Source of the DNA: Cryptosporangium arvum DSM 44712
GTDB lineage: Bacteria; Actinomycetota; Actinomycetes; Mycobacteriales; Cryptosporangiaceae
Reading direction: 5' to 3'
Assembly (NCBI RefSeq): GCF_000585375.1
Contig: NZ_KK073874.1
Span: 7,160,894-7,224,893 of the forward strand
Length of the DNA stretch: 64,000 bases
The notes under the pieces were generated by a model. The model was not told the DNA's origin. It did no database searches and saw only the letters and a list, made by a program, of their open reading frames with translations. Below, one piece after another: positions 54,790-63,168 of this stretch. The position numbers were made by a program, and so were the translations under genes. Position 1 is the first letter of the stretch. The number at the start of each line of letters is the position of its first letter.

Positions 54790-56043
54790 TCAGGCGCGGG
54801 GGTGGGCCTGGCGATAGGCGGAGCGGAGACGGTCGACGGTGACGTGCGTGTAGATCTGGGTGGTCGCGAGGGTGGCGTGGCCGAGGAGCTCCTGGACGGT
54901 GCGGAGGTCGGCGCCGCCGGCGAGGAGGTGGGTGGCTGCGGTGTGCCGGAGGCCGTGCGGGCCGAGGTCGGGGGCGCCGGGTACGTCGCGGAGGCGGTCG
55001 TGGACGATCTGGCGTGCCGTGCGGGGATCCAGGCGTCCGCCGCGGACTCCGAGGAGCAGGGCCGGGCCGCTGCGGGGGGTGGCGAGTACCGGTCGGCCGT
55101 GATCGAGCCAGGCTTTGATCGCTCGTTCGGCCGGGACGCCGTACGGAACGGTGCGTTCGCGGTTGCCCTTGCCGACCACGCGGAGCAGTCGACGTTCGTG
55201 GTCGATGTCGTCCACGTCCAGTCCGCAGAGTTCGCTGACCCGAACGCCGGTGGCGTAGAGCAACTCCAGGACGGCCAGGTCTCGTGCCAGCGCGGCGCCC
55301 GCCCGGGGATCGGGCTCGGACGGGGCCGCGGCTTCCGCGGTGGCGGTGGGGTCCACGAGTGCGGCGGTGCCCGCAGGGCCGGTGGGGTCCACGAGTGCGG
55401 CGGTGCCCGCAGAGCCGGTGGGGTCCACGAGGGCGGTGGTGCCCGTCGGGCCGGTGGGGTCCACGACCGTGGCAGCGCCCGCAAGGGCGGTGGGGTCCAC
55501 GAGCGCCGCCGTGCCCGCCGGGGCGCTGCGGTCCGGGAGGGCGGCCGTGTCCGCGGGGGTGGTTCCGTCCAGGACGGCAGCGGAGTCCGCCCGGGTAGCG
55601 CTGTCCTGGAGAGCGGCGGTGGTTCCGTTCAGGAGGGCGGCGGCTTGGGCTACGTCCAGTACTCGGGGCAGGTGGGCCGGGAGTTTCGGGCTGGCCAGGT
55701 CGCGGCCGGGGTCGTCGGCTCGGCGGCCGGTCCGTTGGGCCCAGGCGGTGAGTGCCCTGGCGGCGGCCGCGCGACGGGCCAGCGTGCGGGGTGCGGCGCC
55801 GGTGCTGCGTTGGCGGGCCAGCCAGCTCCGAAGTAACGAGAGGTCGAGTGCGTCGAACCGGTCGTGGCCCGAGCGGGTCAGATGGTCGAGGAGGAGCACC
55901 GCGTCGGCCACATAGGCCCGCAGGGTCGTCGGCGGGTGGCTCCGCTCGTGCTCCAGATAGGCCTCGAAGGCATCGACCGTCTCCGCCAGGGCGGGCGGGA
56001 GAGCGGCGCGCAGTGCCGCTACCCGCGGTCGGGATCGAGCCAC
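54790..56043 (-). CDS. xerC: XerC-type tyrosine recombinase with a repetitive interdomain insert
   Basis: A 417-residue recombinase, about 110 residues longer than usual XerC. Residues 20-137 are the SAM-like core-binding domain (DAFEAYLEHERSHPPTTLRAYVA). Residues 248-417 are the catalytic domain with all active residues: Arg268 (TGVRVSELCGL), Lys292 (GKGNRERTVP), His363 and Arg366 (HGLRHTAATHLL), His389 and Tyr398 (TQIYTH). Between them, about residues 139-247 are Ala/Thr/Pro-rich 12-residue repeats of the TAALVDPTGPAG type. GTG 56043 is preferred by homology; the ribosome site is weak. XerC with XerD resolves chromosome dimers at dif. Gene order with dprA and comM is typical of actinobacteria. 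Confidence 0.9.
   Translation of the reverse strand: MARSRPRVAALRAALPPALAETVDAFEAYLEHERSHPPTTLRAYVADAVLLLDHLTRSGHDRFDALDLSLLRSWLARQRSTGAAPRTLARRAAAARALTAWAQRTGRRADDPGRDLASPKLPAHLPRVLDVAQAAALLNGTTAALQDSATRADSAAVLDGTTPADTAALPDRSAPAGTAALVDPTALAGAATVVDPTGPTGTTALVDPTGSAGTAALVDPTGPAGTAALVDPTATAEAAAPSEPDPRAGAALARDLAVLELLYATGVRVSELCGLDVDDIDHERRLLRVVGKGNRERTVPYGVPAERAIKAWLDHGRPVLATPRSGPALLLGVRGGRLDPRTARQIVHDRLRDVPGAPDLGPHGLRHTAATHLLAGGADLRTVQELLGHATLATTQIYTHVTVDRLRSAYRQAHPRA
55303..55629. repeat. 36-bp-period repeat inserted within xerC
   Basis: The segment coding for XerC residues about 139-247 includes at least five units of a 36-bp repeat with the core GGTGGGGTCCACGAGTGCGG, clearest at 55346-55505. 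Copies farther toward 55629 are diverged. The period is a multiple of three, so the frame is preserved whatever the copy number. Confidence 0.88.
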
Positions 56044-56183
56044 GTCCCGACCGTGCCCGCTCGCGTTCCTCGGAGCAAGCCGCCCCGCCGCACCTCCGCC
56101 CCGGCTTTCCCCACACCGCAGTCCGCGCGGACGGAGCCTCCGACGCCGCGAGCGGAGGCCTCCCGGGCGGTTCGCTCCGGCGG

Positions 56184-57464
56184 TCACCCGGCGCCGGGCG
56201 GCGGCACGGGGTCGGGTGACTCGGGGCCGTCGGCCGGGCGGTGGGGTTCGGCGAACGTGGGCGGGCCCAGACCGGCCTCGGTCAGGCGGTAGCCGCCGTC
56301 CACTGCCCGGACGTACCCGCGCAATCGCAGGTCGGGCAGTGCTCGTCGGACCTCGGTCGGTGGCAGGCGGGCCGCTAGCGCGACGTCCTCCACGGTGACC
56401 ACGCGGCCGGCCGGTACGGCTTCCAGCACCAGGCGGAGCGGGGGCGGCAGTGCTTCCCGGCCCGGACGTCCGCCACCGGCGCCGCTCGGCAGCGACGCGT
56501 CCCACTCGGCTGGGTCCTGACCGCCCCCGATACCCACGCCGATCGGGCCGATCGTCTCGAGGACGTCCTCGGCGCTGGTCGCGAGCGTCGCGCCGAAGTC
56601 GCGGATGAGCCGGTGGGTGCCCACCGAGAGGGCGGACGTCACCGGGCCGGGTACGGCCAGCAGCGGACGGTCGAGCTGGTGCGCGCGCTCGGCCGTGACG
56701 CTGGTGCCGGACCGCGCCCCGGCCTCCACCACCACCAGGCCCGCGCCGAGCGCCGCGATCAGGCGGTTGCGGGAGAGGAAGCGGTGTCGTTGCGGCGACT
56801 CGCCCAGCGGGACCTCGCTGATCAGCAACCCCTCCTCGGCGACGCGGTCGAGCAGCCCGGCGTGGGCGAGCGGGTACGGCACGTCGACGCCGCCGGCCAG
56901 CACCGCGATCGTCGGCCCGCCGCCGGCGAGCGCCCCGCGGTGGGCCGCGCCGTCGATGCCGAAGGCGCCGCCGGAGACCACCACCCACCCGCGTTCGGCC
57001 AGCCCGTAGCCGATCTCACCGGCCACGTGCTTGCCGTAGGACGTGGCCGCACGCGCACCGACGATCGCGACGGCGTGGCTGGCCGTCTGCGGTAGCGCCA
57101 ACGACCCGCGGAGCCAGAGGCACGGCGGCGGGGCCACGTCGATCCGTTCGGCCTCGGCCAGCGGCGCGAGCCCGGCGAACGCCTCGCCCGGCCACTCGGC
57201 GTCGACGGGGGTCACGGCGCGCGCTCCGGCCCGCGCGGCCGCGGTGAGGTCGGCCTCCGCGCGGGCCCACGGGTCGACGCCGGCCAGCCGCTGGCGGATG
57301 CCCCGGTTCACCGCGCCGGGCGCACCGGCGAGCGCACCTTCCAGCAGGGCCCGCGCACCCCCGGCGGCCGCCGCCAGCACCGTGCGCCGACCGGGCTCGA
57401 ACAGACGCCCCAGCGCCACCCAGGCGAGCCGCTCGACGGCGATCCCCTCGGCCCGGTCGCTCAT
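56184..57464 (-). CDS. dprA: DNA processing protein DprA
   Basis: A 426-residue protein that loads RecA on incoming single-stranded DNA in transformation. The Rossmann-like core shows AIVGARAATSYGKHVAGEI, the hallmark VSGGAFGIDGAAHRGAL, and FLSRNRLIAALGAGLVVVEAG. A C-terminal winged-helix DML1-like domain (about 345-395) follows a Gly/Pro linker. ATG 57464 overlaps the comM stop (ATGA). Whether this organism is competent is unknown; dprA is widely conserved without proven competence in actinobacteria. Confidence 0.94.
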   Translation of the reverse strand: MSDRAEGIAVERLAWVALGRLFEPGRRTVLAAAAGGARALLEGALAGAPGAVNRGIRQRLAGVDPWARAEADLTAAARAGARAVTPVDAEWPGEAFAGLAPLAEAERIDVAPPPCLWLRGSLALPQTASHAVAIVGARAATSYGKHVAGEIGYGLAERGWVVVSGGAFGIDGAAHRGALAGGGPTIAVLAGGVDVPYPLAHAGLLDRVAEEGLLISEVPLGESPQRHRFLSRNRLIAALGAGLVVVEAGARSGTSVTAERAHQLDRPLLAVPGPVTSALSVGTHRLIRDFGATLATSAEDVLETIGPIGVGIGGGQDPAEWDASLPSGAGGGRPGREALPPPLRLVLEAVPAGRVVTVEDVALAARLPPTEVRRALPDLRLRGYVRAVDGGYRLTEAGLGPPTFAEPHRPADGPESPDPVPPPGAG

Positions 57465-59008
57465 GCCGTCACCAGCCCGCGGCGCAGCTCCAGGGCCTCG
57501 TTGACGTCGCCGTGGTCGGGCGCCGCCCGACCGGCCAGGTCGGCCAGCGTCCAGGCGATGCGCAGCACGCGGTCGAAGCCGCGGGCGGAGAGTTCGCCGG
57601 TGTCGATGGCGCGGGCCGCCGCCGCGGTCACCGGCCGGGGCAACCGCCACTCCCGGGCGCGGAGCGTGGAGCCGGGCACGGTGGCGTTCGACGACCACCC
57701 GAGCTCGCTCCAACGCTCGACCGCGGCGGTGCGGGCCTCCCGCGCCCGCTGGGCGACGACGGCGGTGGAGTCGGGCTGGTCGTGCGTCGCGTACAGCGCG
57801 GCCGACGCCACCGGCAGCAGCGTGACGCGCAGGTCGATGCGGTCGAGCAGCGGGCCGGAGATGCGCCCGAGGTACCGGCGGCGCGCGCCGGGCGTGCAGG
57901 TGCAGGCGCGGTCGCCGGCCGCGGAGGCACAGGGACACGGGTTAGCGGCCAGGACGAGCTGGACCTGGGCCGGGTATCGGACGGCACCGCCGGTGCGGGC
58001 CAGCAGCACCTCGCCGCGTTCCACCGGCTGGCGCAGCGCGTCCAGGGCGCGCGGTGAGAACTCCGGGCTCTCGTCCAGGAAGAGCACGCCGTGGTGAGCG
58101 AGCGAGATCGCGCCCGGGCGGGCCAGCCCGGTGCCGCCGCCGACCAGCGCGGCCACGGTGGCGGTGTGGTGCGGCGCCTGGTACGGAGCCCGGCGCACCA
58201 GGCCGGTGCCGACCGGAAGCACCCCGGCCACCGAGTGAACAGCGGTCACCTCCACCGCCGACCGGTCGTCGAGCGGCGGCAGGACCCCCGGCAGCCGCTC
58301 CGCGAGCATCGTCTTGCCCGCGCCGGGCGGCCCGAACAGCGCCAGGTGGTGGCCACCGGCGGCCGCCACCTCGACGGCCCGCCGCCCGATCTCCTGCCCG
58401 ACGACGTCGGCCAGGTCGCCCTCGGAGTCGCCGGGCCGGGCCACCGCTCGTGGCGGTGGCGGTGCCGACGCCGCGTCGTCGGCCGGTGGCTGCTCGCCGC
58501 GCAGCAACGCGATGACCCCGCGCAGCGTGCGACGACCCACGACGTCGGCGCCGGGCACCAGCGCGGCCTCCGACCAGTTGCCCGCAGGCATCACGTACCG
58601 GCGCAGCCCGGCCTCGGCCCCGGCCACCACCGACGGGAAGACCCCGCGCACCGGGCGGAGCCCGCCGTCGAGGCCCAGTTCGCCGATCAGCACCAGACCC
58701 TCGAGCGCGACCCGCGGCGTGACCCCGGCGGCGGTGAGGATCGCCGCGGCGACCGCCAGGTCGAAGCTCGTACCGTGCTTGGGCAGCCACGCCGGGCCCA
58801 GGCCGACCGTGATCCGCTGATCGGGCCACCGCTGGCCCGAGTTGAGCACGGCGGCACGCACGCGGTCGCGCGCCTGCGTGACCGCGGCGTCGGGCAGGCC
58901 GGTGATGACCAGGCCGGGCAGACCCTGGGCCAGATGGGCCTCGACCTCCACGACACGCCCGTGGACACCGTGCAGACCCACGGCCAGCGCACGCGCGAAC
59001 CCCGCCAT
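57461..59008 (-). CDS. comM: YifB/ComM Mg-chelatase-like AAA+ ATPase
   Basis: A 515-residue protein. The N-terminal Lon-protease-like fold (about 1-165, PGLVITGLPDAAVTQARDRV) is followed by the Mg-chelatase AAA+ domain with Walker A LFGPPGAGKTMLAERL (about 225) and Walker B GVLFLDESPEF. Four closely spaced cysteines (NPCPCASAAGDRACTCTPG) match the ComM zinc-like motif. ComM is a helicase promoting branch migration in natural transformation in other bacteria. It is coupled upstream to yraN (TGATG) and downstream to dprA (ATGA). Confidence 0.95.
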   Translation of the reverse strand: MAGFARALAVGLHGVHGRVVEVEAHLAQGLPGLVITGLPDAAVTQARDRVRAAVLNSGQRWPDQRITVGLGPAWLPKHGTSFDLAVAAAILTAAGVTPRVALEGLVLIGELGLDGGLRPVRGVFPSVVAGAEAGLRRYVMPAGNWSEAALVPGADVVGRRTLRGVIALLRGEQPPADDAASAPPPPRAVARPGDSEGDLADVVGQEIGRRAVEVAAAGGHHLALFGPPGAGKTMLAERLPGVLPPLDDRSAVEVTAVHSVAGVLPVGTGLVRRAPYQAPHHTATVAALVGGGTGLARPGAISLAHHGVLFLDESPEFSPRALDALRQPVERGEVLLARTGGAVRYPAQVQLVLAANPCPCASAAGDRACTCTPGARRRYLGRISGPLLDRIDLRVTLLPVASAALYATHDQPDSTAVVAQRAREARTAAVERWSELGWSSNATVPGSTLRAREWRLPRPVTAAAARAIDTGELSARGFDRVLRIAWTLADLAGRAAPDHGDVNEALELRRGLVTA

Positions 59009-59364
59009 CAGAACGCCCCGCGCAGATGGTCGACCCGGGCGGGCCCTGAGCGCTGCGGCCGGACGCTCACCACGTCGAACCGCACCGTGGGGGCGTGGAC
59101 GCCGCTGGCCCGGATCCAGTACGCGGCCAGCCGGCGTAATCGTGCGGCCTTGGCCGCGATCACCGCCTCGGCCGGGACGCCGTGCCGCTCGCCGCGCCGG
59201 GTCTTGACCTCGCAGACGACGAGCGCGTCGCCCTCCCGGGCGACGATGTCGAGCTCGCCCTCGGCGCATCGCCAGTTCCGGGCGAGCACGACCAGACCAG
59301 CCTGCTCGAGATGACGCACGGCGACCCGTTCGCCGTACGCACCGACCGCTTGCTTCGCGCTCAT
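59008..59364 (-). CDS. yraN: YraN family endonuclease-like protein (UPF0102)
   Basis: A 118-residue protein with the restriction-endonuclease-like core GAYGERVAVRHLEQAG, then ELDIVAREGDALVVCEVKTRRG, giving the E...D...ExK nuclease motif. Function is not established, though a role in DNA processing near dprA/comM is often suggested. ATG 59364 is preceded by GGGAGG at good spacing. It starts the yraN-comM-dprA unit and is divergent from the gene at 59539. Confidence 0.92.
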   Translation of the reverse strand: MSAKQAVGAYGERVAVRHLEQAGLVVLARNWRCAEGELDIVAREGDALVVCEVKTRRGERHGVPAEAVIAAKAARLRRLAAYWIRASGVHAPTVRFDVVSVRPQRSGPARVDHLRGAF

Positions 59365-59538
59365 CCGCCGCCTCCCGATCGCCAGGTGAGGAGGCCAGGA
59401 TGGCCGGGAAGACGGACGCCGAGCAGCCGGGAAATCCGGCGCTGGGGACAACTCGACGGCCTGTGGACGACGGCACGCCACCCCGGGCAGTGGTAGGGAC
59501 ACGGATCAAACAGATCCGACTTATTACTCTTACGAACT

Positions 59539-60063
59539 ATGACGGACGAATGGGTCTCACTCGGCACCGTCGCCGGGGTGTGCCTCCTGGTGGCAGTGCT
59601 AGGTGCGGCGACCGCGATCGGTATCGCACGCCGTGGCCATCGTCAGATCTCGGAGGTGATCACCGCCGGGCACCGGCAGGCCGTATTGCTGGCCCGCGAG
59701 GACGAACGGCGGGACGCCTACACCGCCGCGCTGGAGTACGCCGACTCGGCCCGGTTGGAGTACGGCAAGGTCGGCCGGGGCGAGAACGCGGAGTTCCTGC
59801 CGCCGGACATCGAGCGCTCAGCGCCGCTGCTGGCCGCCGTGTCGGCCCACGGCGGCCCCGAGGCGTCCCGGCGGCTCTCCGACCTGCTCATGCACGTGCC
59901 GACCGTGAACTACTACGCGGCGCGGCTCTCGCGCGCGCCGCGTGACTCCGACCGCGAACAGGAGTTCGTCTCGGCCCTGCTCCGCTTCGAGGAGCTCTAC
60001 GAATCCTTCGCCACGTACGCCCACGCCGACCTGGCCACCCCACTGGAAATGCCCGCCGACTAG
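59539..60063 (+). CDS. Single-pass membrane protein of unknown function
   Basis: A 174-residue protein with one N-terminal membrane helix (about 8-28, LGTVAGVCLLVAVLGAATAIG) and a cytoplasmic helical domain rich in charged residues (HRQAVLLAREDERRDAYTAAL). No conserved family is recognised. The topology resembles small membrane-anchored helical proteins. It is divergent from yraN; the gap (59365-59538) has an AT-rich tract around 59505-59535 that probably contains its promoter. Confidence 0.65.
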   Translation: MTDEWVSLGTVAGVCLLVAVLGAATAIGIARRGHRQISEVITAGHRQAVLLAREDERRDAYTAALEYADSARLEYGKVGRGENAEFLPPDIERSAPLLAAVSAHGGPEASRRLSDLLMHVPTVNYYAARLSRAPRDSDREQEFVSALLRFEELYESFATYAHADLATPLEMPAD

Positions 60064-60115
60064 ACCGTGTCCTGCGAGTCCGTACTCGGCCGCACCTAGC
60101 GTGAGTCGGCTACGC

Positions 60116-60433
60116 CTAGCGCGAGTGGTCGGCGCGCCCCGGCAGCGGCGTCGCCGACGTGTCGAACTCCTGTCCACCAGCGCCGACGTCAGGCGTGTGC
60201 ACGCCGTCCACCGGCGCCATCGACTCGGAGGTCCCGAGCGCGGGCTCGACCTCGGGCGCGGTACCCGGGGGCACGCCGCCCTCGCCGGACGGCGGGTAAT
60301 CCTCCGGGGCGGGTTTCTCGGCGTACCCGGTGCGTGCCTCCGCGGGCATCGTCGGGGGCGGCCCGTCCACACGCAGGCGAGCGGCAGTGTCGACCGGGTC
60401 AGCGACCGGGTTGCGGTCCGGGGTCTCGTCCAT
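60116..60433 (-). CDS. Disordered acidic protein of unknown function
   Basis: A 105-residue Pro/Glu/Ala-rich protein with no predicted fold, membrane segment or known domain (for example EDYPPSGEGGVPPGTAPEVE). It lies 26 bases downstream of the DUF2469 gene on the same strand, so it may be the last gene of that operon. It could equally be a weakly conserved lineage-specific gene. Confidence comes from position and start only. Confidence 0.5.
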   Translation of the reverse strand: MDETPDRNPVADPVDTAARLRVDGPPPTMPAEARTGYAEKPAPEDYPPSGEGGVPPGTAPEVEPALGTSESMAPVDGVHTPDVGAGGQEFDTSATPLPGRADHSR

Positions 60434-60459
60434 GGGCCAGACCTACCCCGGGCGACCCG

Positions 60460-60783
60460 TCACGAACCGAACGAGCCGTTCCCGGGCAGTGAGATGTCGG
60501 GCTTGTCGAGCTCCTCGACGTTGACGTCCTTGAACGTCACCACCCGGACGTTCTTCACGAACCGAGCCGGCCGGTACATGTCCCAGACCCACGCGTCGGA
60601 CATCGCGACCTCGAAGTACACCTCGCCGTCGGCGTTGCGGACCTGCAGGTCGACCGAGTTCGCCAAGTAGAAGCGACGCTCGGTCTCCACGACGTAGGAG
60701 AACTGCCGGACGATGTCCCGGTACTCGCGATAGAGCTGAAGCTCCATCTCGGTCTCGTACTTCTCGAGATCCTCAGCGCTCAT
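60460..60783 (-). CDS. DUF2469 family protein
   Basis: A 107-residue actinobacteria-specific protein, like Rv2901c of Mycobacterium. It starts SAEDLEKYETEMELQLYREY and contains VVETERRFYLAN and DAWVWDMYRPARFVKNVRV, the family core. Function is unknown. Its ATG overlaps the rnhB stop (ATGA), as is typical for the lepB-rnhB-DUF2469 region. High family confidence; role undetermined. Confidence 0.93.
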   Translation of the reverse strand: MSAEDLEKYETEMELQLYREYRDIVRQFSYVVETERRFYLANSVDLQVRNADGEVYFEVAMSDAWVWDMYRPARFVKNVRVVTFKDVNVEELDKPDISLPGNGSFGS

Positions 60784-61499
60784 ACCTCGTCCTCCACGTG
60801 ACCATTGTGGCTCACTGCCACCGGCACCAAGGCCTCAGCCCTACTTCGAGGCACCACGGCGGCCGCCGCGACGTTCGCGTACGACATCCGGTGCTCCGGG
60901 CAGGGACCGTGGACGGCCAGGGCCTCGGCGTGCGCCGCGGTCACATATCCCTTGTGCTGGGCGAAGTCGTAACACGGATAGGTGTCGTGCAGGGTCGTCA
61001 TGATCCGATCCCTGGTGACCTTCGCCAACACCGAGGCGGCCGCGATGCACGCCGCCACCCGGTCGCCCTTCCAGACCGCCAGCCCGGGTAGTCCGAGGCC
61101 GGCGACACCGAACCCGTCGGTGAGCATGTAATCCGGTCGTACCGTCAGCTGCTCGAGGGCCCGGCGCATCGCGTCGACGTTGCTGCGGTGCAGCCCTCGG
61201 GCGTCCACCTCGGCCGCAGGCACGATCACCACCGAGTACGCCTCGGCTCGCTTGATCACCTCGTCGTAGACCCGGTCGCGGGCCGCCGGGGTGAGCAGCT
61301 TGGAGTCGGCCAGGCCTGGCACCTCGCCGCGCGCCGTGGCCGGCAGCACGGCGGCCGCGACCACGAGCGGACCGGCGCAGGCACCGCGTCCGGCCTCGTC
61401 GGCGCCGGCCACCCGCGCGAAACCGCGGCGGCGCAGCGTCCGTTCGAGGGCGTACAGACCACCGTCGCGGCGGACCACCGCGCGCGGGGGGACGAGCAC
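60780..61499 (-). CDS. rnhB: Ribonuclease HII
   Basis: A 239-residue enzyme removing ribonucleotides from DNA and RNA primers. The DEDD-type acidic residues are seen in GADEAGRGACAGPLV (Asp/Glu pair) and in DYMLTDGF, with the helical AACIAAASVLAKVTRDRIM segment. The GTG start lies one base after the stop of the preceding NUDIX gene. The C-terminal VSHNGHVEDEV overlaps the DUF2469 start. Confidence 0.96.
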   Translation of the reverse strand: MLVPPRAVVRRDGGLYALERTLRRRGFARVAGADEAGRGACAGPLVVAAAVLPATARGEVPGLADSKLLTPAARDRVYDEVIKRAEAYSVVIVPAAEVDARGLHRSNVDAMRRALEQLTVRPDYMLTDGFGVAGLGLPGLAVWKGDRVAACIAAASVLAKVTRDRIMTTLHDTYPCYDFAQHKGYVTAAHAEALAVHGPCPEHRMSYANVAAAAVVPRSRAEALVPVAVSHNGHVEDEV

Positions 61500-61500
61500 G

Positions 61501-61959
61501 TCACGCCTCCTTCACGAGGTCGTCGAGCAGGTCGGCAAGGTTCGGAGGGTAGACCGTTTCGGTCGCGGCGCGCAGTTCGGGGCTGCTCCACCATCGCGCC
61601 TCCCCCATGAACTGTCGTTCCCAGTCCGTCTGGGCGTGGCGGTCGATCTCGAACCCGCCGCGCCGGAGCACCAGGTACTGCTGGGTCTGCCGCTGGGTGC
61701 CGGTCGACGTCGGGTACTCGACCACTTCCTCGAAGACCGGACCCTCGAAATCCGCGGGGGCCACGACCAGACCGGTCTCCTCGGCGAGTTCCCGCACCGC
61801 TCCGGCCCGGAGGTCCTCGTCGGCCTCCAGGCCACCGCCCGGCGTGATCCACCAGGGGCCGTCCTCGGGACGGTGTGCGCTGCTGCAGCGGAACAACAGC
61901 ACCGTGCTGCCGTCGAGTACCAGAACCCGCGCGGCCCGCCGTGCACTTACCTCAGTCAT
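61501..61959 (-). CDS. NUDIX hydrolase (first)
   Basis: A 152-residue protein. The Nudix box is complete: GGGLEADEDLRAGAVRELAEETGL (about 45-68, G-x5-E-x7-REUxEExGU). Substrate is likely a nucleoside diphosphate derivative or other housecleaning target; not determinable. ATG 61959 is chosen, since the longer in-frame reading has no homology. The stop is one base from the rnhB start, so they should be co-transcribed. Confidence 0.88.
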   Translation of the reverse strand: MTEVSARRAARVLVLDGSTVLLFRCSSAHRPEDGPWWITPGGGLEADEDLRAGAVRELAEETGLVVAPADFEGPVFEEVVEYPTSTGTQRQTQQYLVLRRGGFEIDRHAQTDWERQFMGEARWWSSPELRAATETVYPPNLADLLDDLVKEA

Positions 61960-62006
61960 CGGTAGCCGAGCGTATCCGCTGCCCGCGATTCCGTGCGGCC
62001 GAGGCG

Positions 62007-62561
62007 TCAGCACCAGACCGCGAAGCCGGTGTCGACGCGCTCTCCGGCCCGCAGCCGAGGCAGCGTCCGGGCTATTCCGTCAGGAAATGTCCGCGGAAGC
62101 CGATCCAGTTCCGACACCGGGATCCAGTCGGCCCCGAGGAACGTGGCGCCCTCGTCGGGCGTGTACGCGAGCTCGGCGACCACCTCCGGCGTGGCGGCCG
62201 GGCACGCGAGGTGTACGGCCTGCCGCGACCAGCGCCGCTGCCCGAGCCACAGGTACGTCACTTCCGACCACCACACCGCGGCCGGGATCAGGTCTGAGGC
62301 CGCGATCGCCACACCCGTCTCCTCGCGCACCTCGCGCACCGCCGCCGCGACCGTGTCCTCGCCCGGATCGACACCGCCGCCCGGCACCTCCCACCACTCC
62401 CCGAGCTCCGGGTACTCCGGATCGCGGGCCCGGATGAGCAGCAACCGGTCGGCGGGGTCGAGAACCAGCAGCCGTCCGGAGAGCCGCCACGGGCGCGGTG
62501 GCGCCCCGGGCGGCTGCGCGCTGCCCGGCGCGAGCGGCGACTCCCAGGAAGCGTCAGCCAC
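62007..62561 (-). CDS. NUDIX hydrolase (second)
   Basis: A 184-residue protein with a complete Nudix box, PGGGVDPGEDTVAAAVREVREETG (about 60-83). A 25-residue Pro-rich N-terminus precedes it. The GTG start overlaps the signal peptidase stop by eight bases, implying coupling. It differs from the neighbouring NUDIX protein in sequence and length, so the pair is not a recent duplication. Substrate unknown. Confidence 0.88.
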   Translation of the reverse strand: MADASWESPLAPGSAQPPGAPPRPWRLSGRLLVLDPADRLLLIRARDPEYPELGEWWEVPGGGVDPGEDTVAAAVREVREETGVAIAASDLIPAAVWWSEVTYLWLGQRRWSRQAVHLACPAATPEVVAELAYTPDEGATFLGADWIPVSELDRLPRTFPDGIARTLPRLRAGERVDTGFAVWC

Positions 62562-63168
62562 CCGACGGCGCCGGAATCGCCTCGTACCCCTTCGGCACCG
62601 ACAACGTTCCGACGTGACTGAACGGCCAGAAGATCACAAATGCCCGGCCGACGACGGCGTCGACGGGAATCGTCCCGACCTGGTAGTCGGTGTGGTACCG
62701 GGAGTCCGCGGACGAGGACCGGTGGTCACCCATCACGAACAGCCGGCCGGTCGGCACGGAGACATCGAACGGCTGCGCGGACGGGACGTCGTCCTCGAAG
62801 AGGTAGTCCTCCTGCAGCACCTTGCCGTTGATCGTGATCCGCCCGGCGGAGTCGCAGCAGACGATCTTGTCGCCGCCGACCCCGACGACGCGCTTGATGT
62901 AGTCGTCCTTGGTCGGGCCGGCGTCCCACTGTTTGGGCGGCACGAAGACGACGACCTCGCCCCGGCGTGGCTCCCGGAAGCGATAGACCATCTTGTTGAC
63001 CAGCACGCGGTCATTGATGAGGAGCGTGGTCTCCATCGAGCCGGACGGGATGTAGAACGTCTGTACCAGGAACGTCCGAACCAGCACGGCGACGATGACC
63101 GCTACGAGGAGGAGGATCGGGAGCTCGACCCAGAAGGATCGCTGTTTCCGACGGGAGGTCTCGGGCAT
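62554..63168 (-). CDS. lepB: Signal peptidase I (first copy)
   Basis: A 204-residue type I leader peptidase. One N-terminal membrane helix (about 16-38) is followed by the catalytic Ser44 in YIPSGSME and the Lys of DYIKRVVGVGGD. The GDHRSSSADSR segment is also conserved. It processes Sec and Tat precursors. ATG 63168 overlaps the upstream stop (TGATG); a GTG one codon earlier is equally possible. The C-terminus lacks a second membrane helix. Confidence 0.94.
   Translation of the reverse strand: MPETSRRKQRSFWVELPILLLVAVIVAVLVRTFLVQTFYIPSGSMETTLLINDRVLVNKMVYRFREPRRGEVVVFVPPKQWDAGPTKDDYIKRVVGVGGDKIVCCDSAGRITINGKVLQEDYLFEDDVPSAQPFDVSVPTGRLFVMGDHRSSSADSRYHTDYQVGTIPVDAVVGRAFVIFWPFSHVGTLSVPKGYEAIPAPSGG

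Noticed and set aside
54246-55484. Long Pro/Ser/Arg-rich frame across the xerC 3' region
   Set aside because: It is xerC in another frame plus the degenerate repeat array; the xerC frame holds the catalytic residues.
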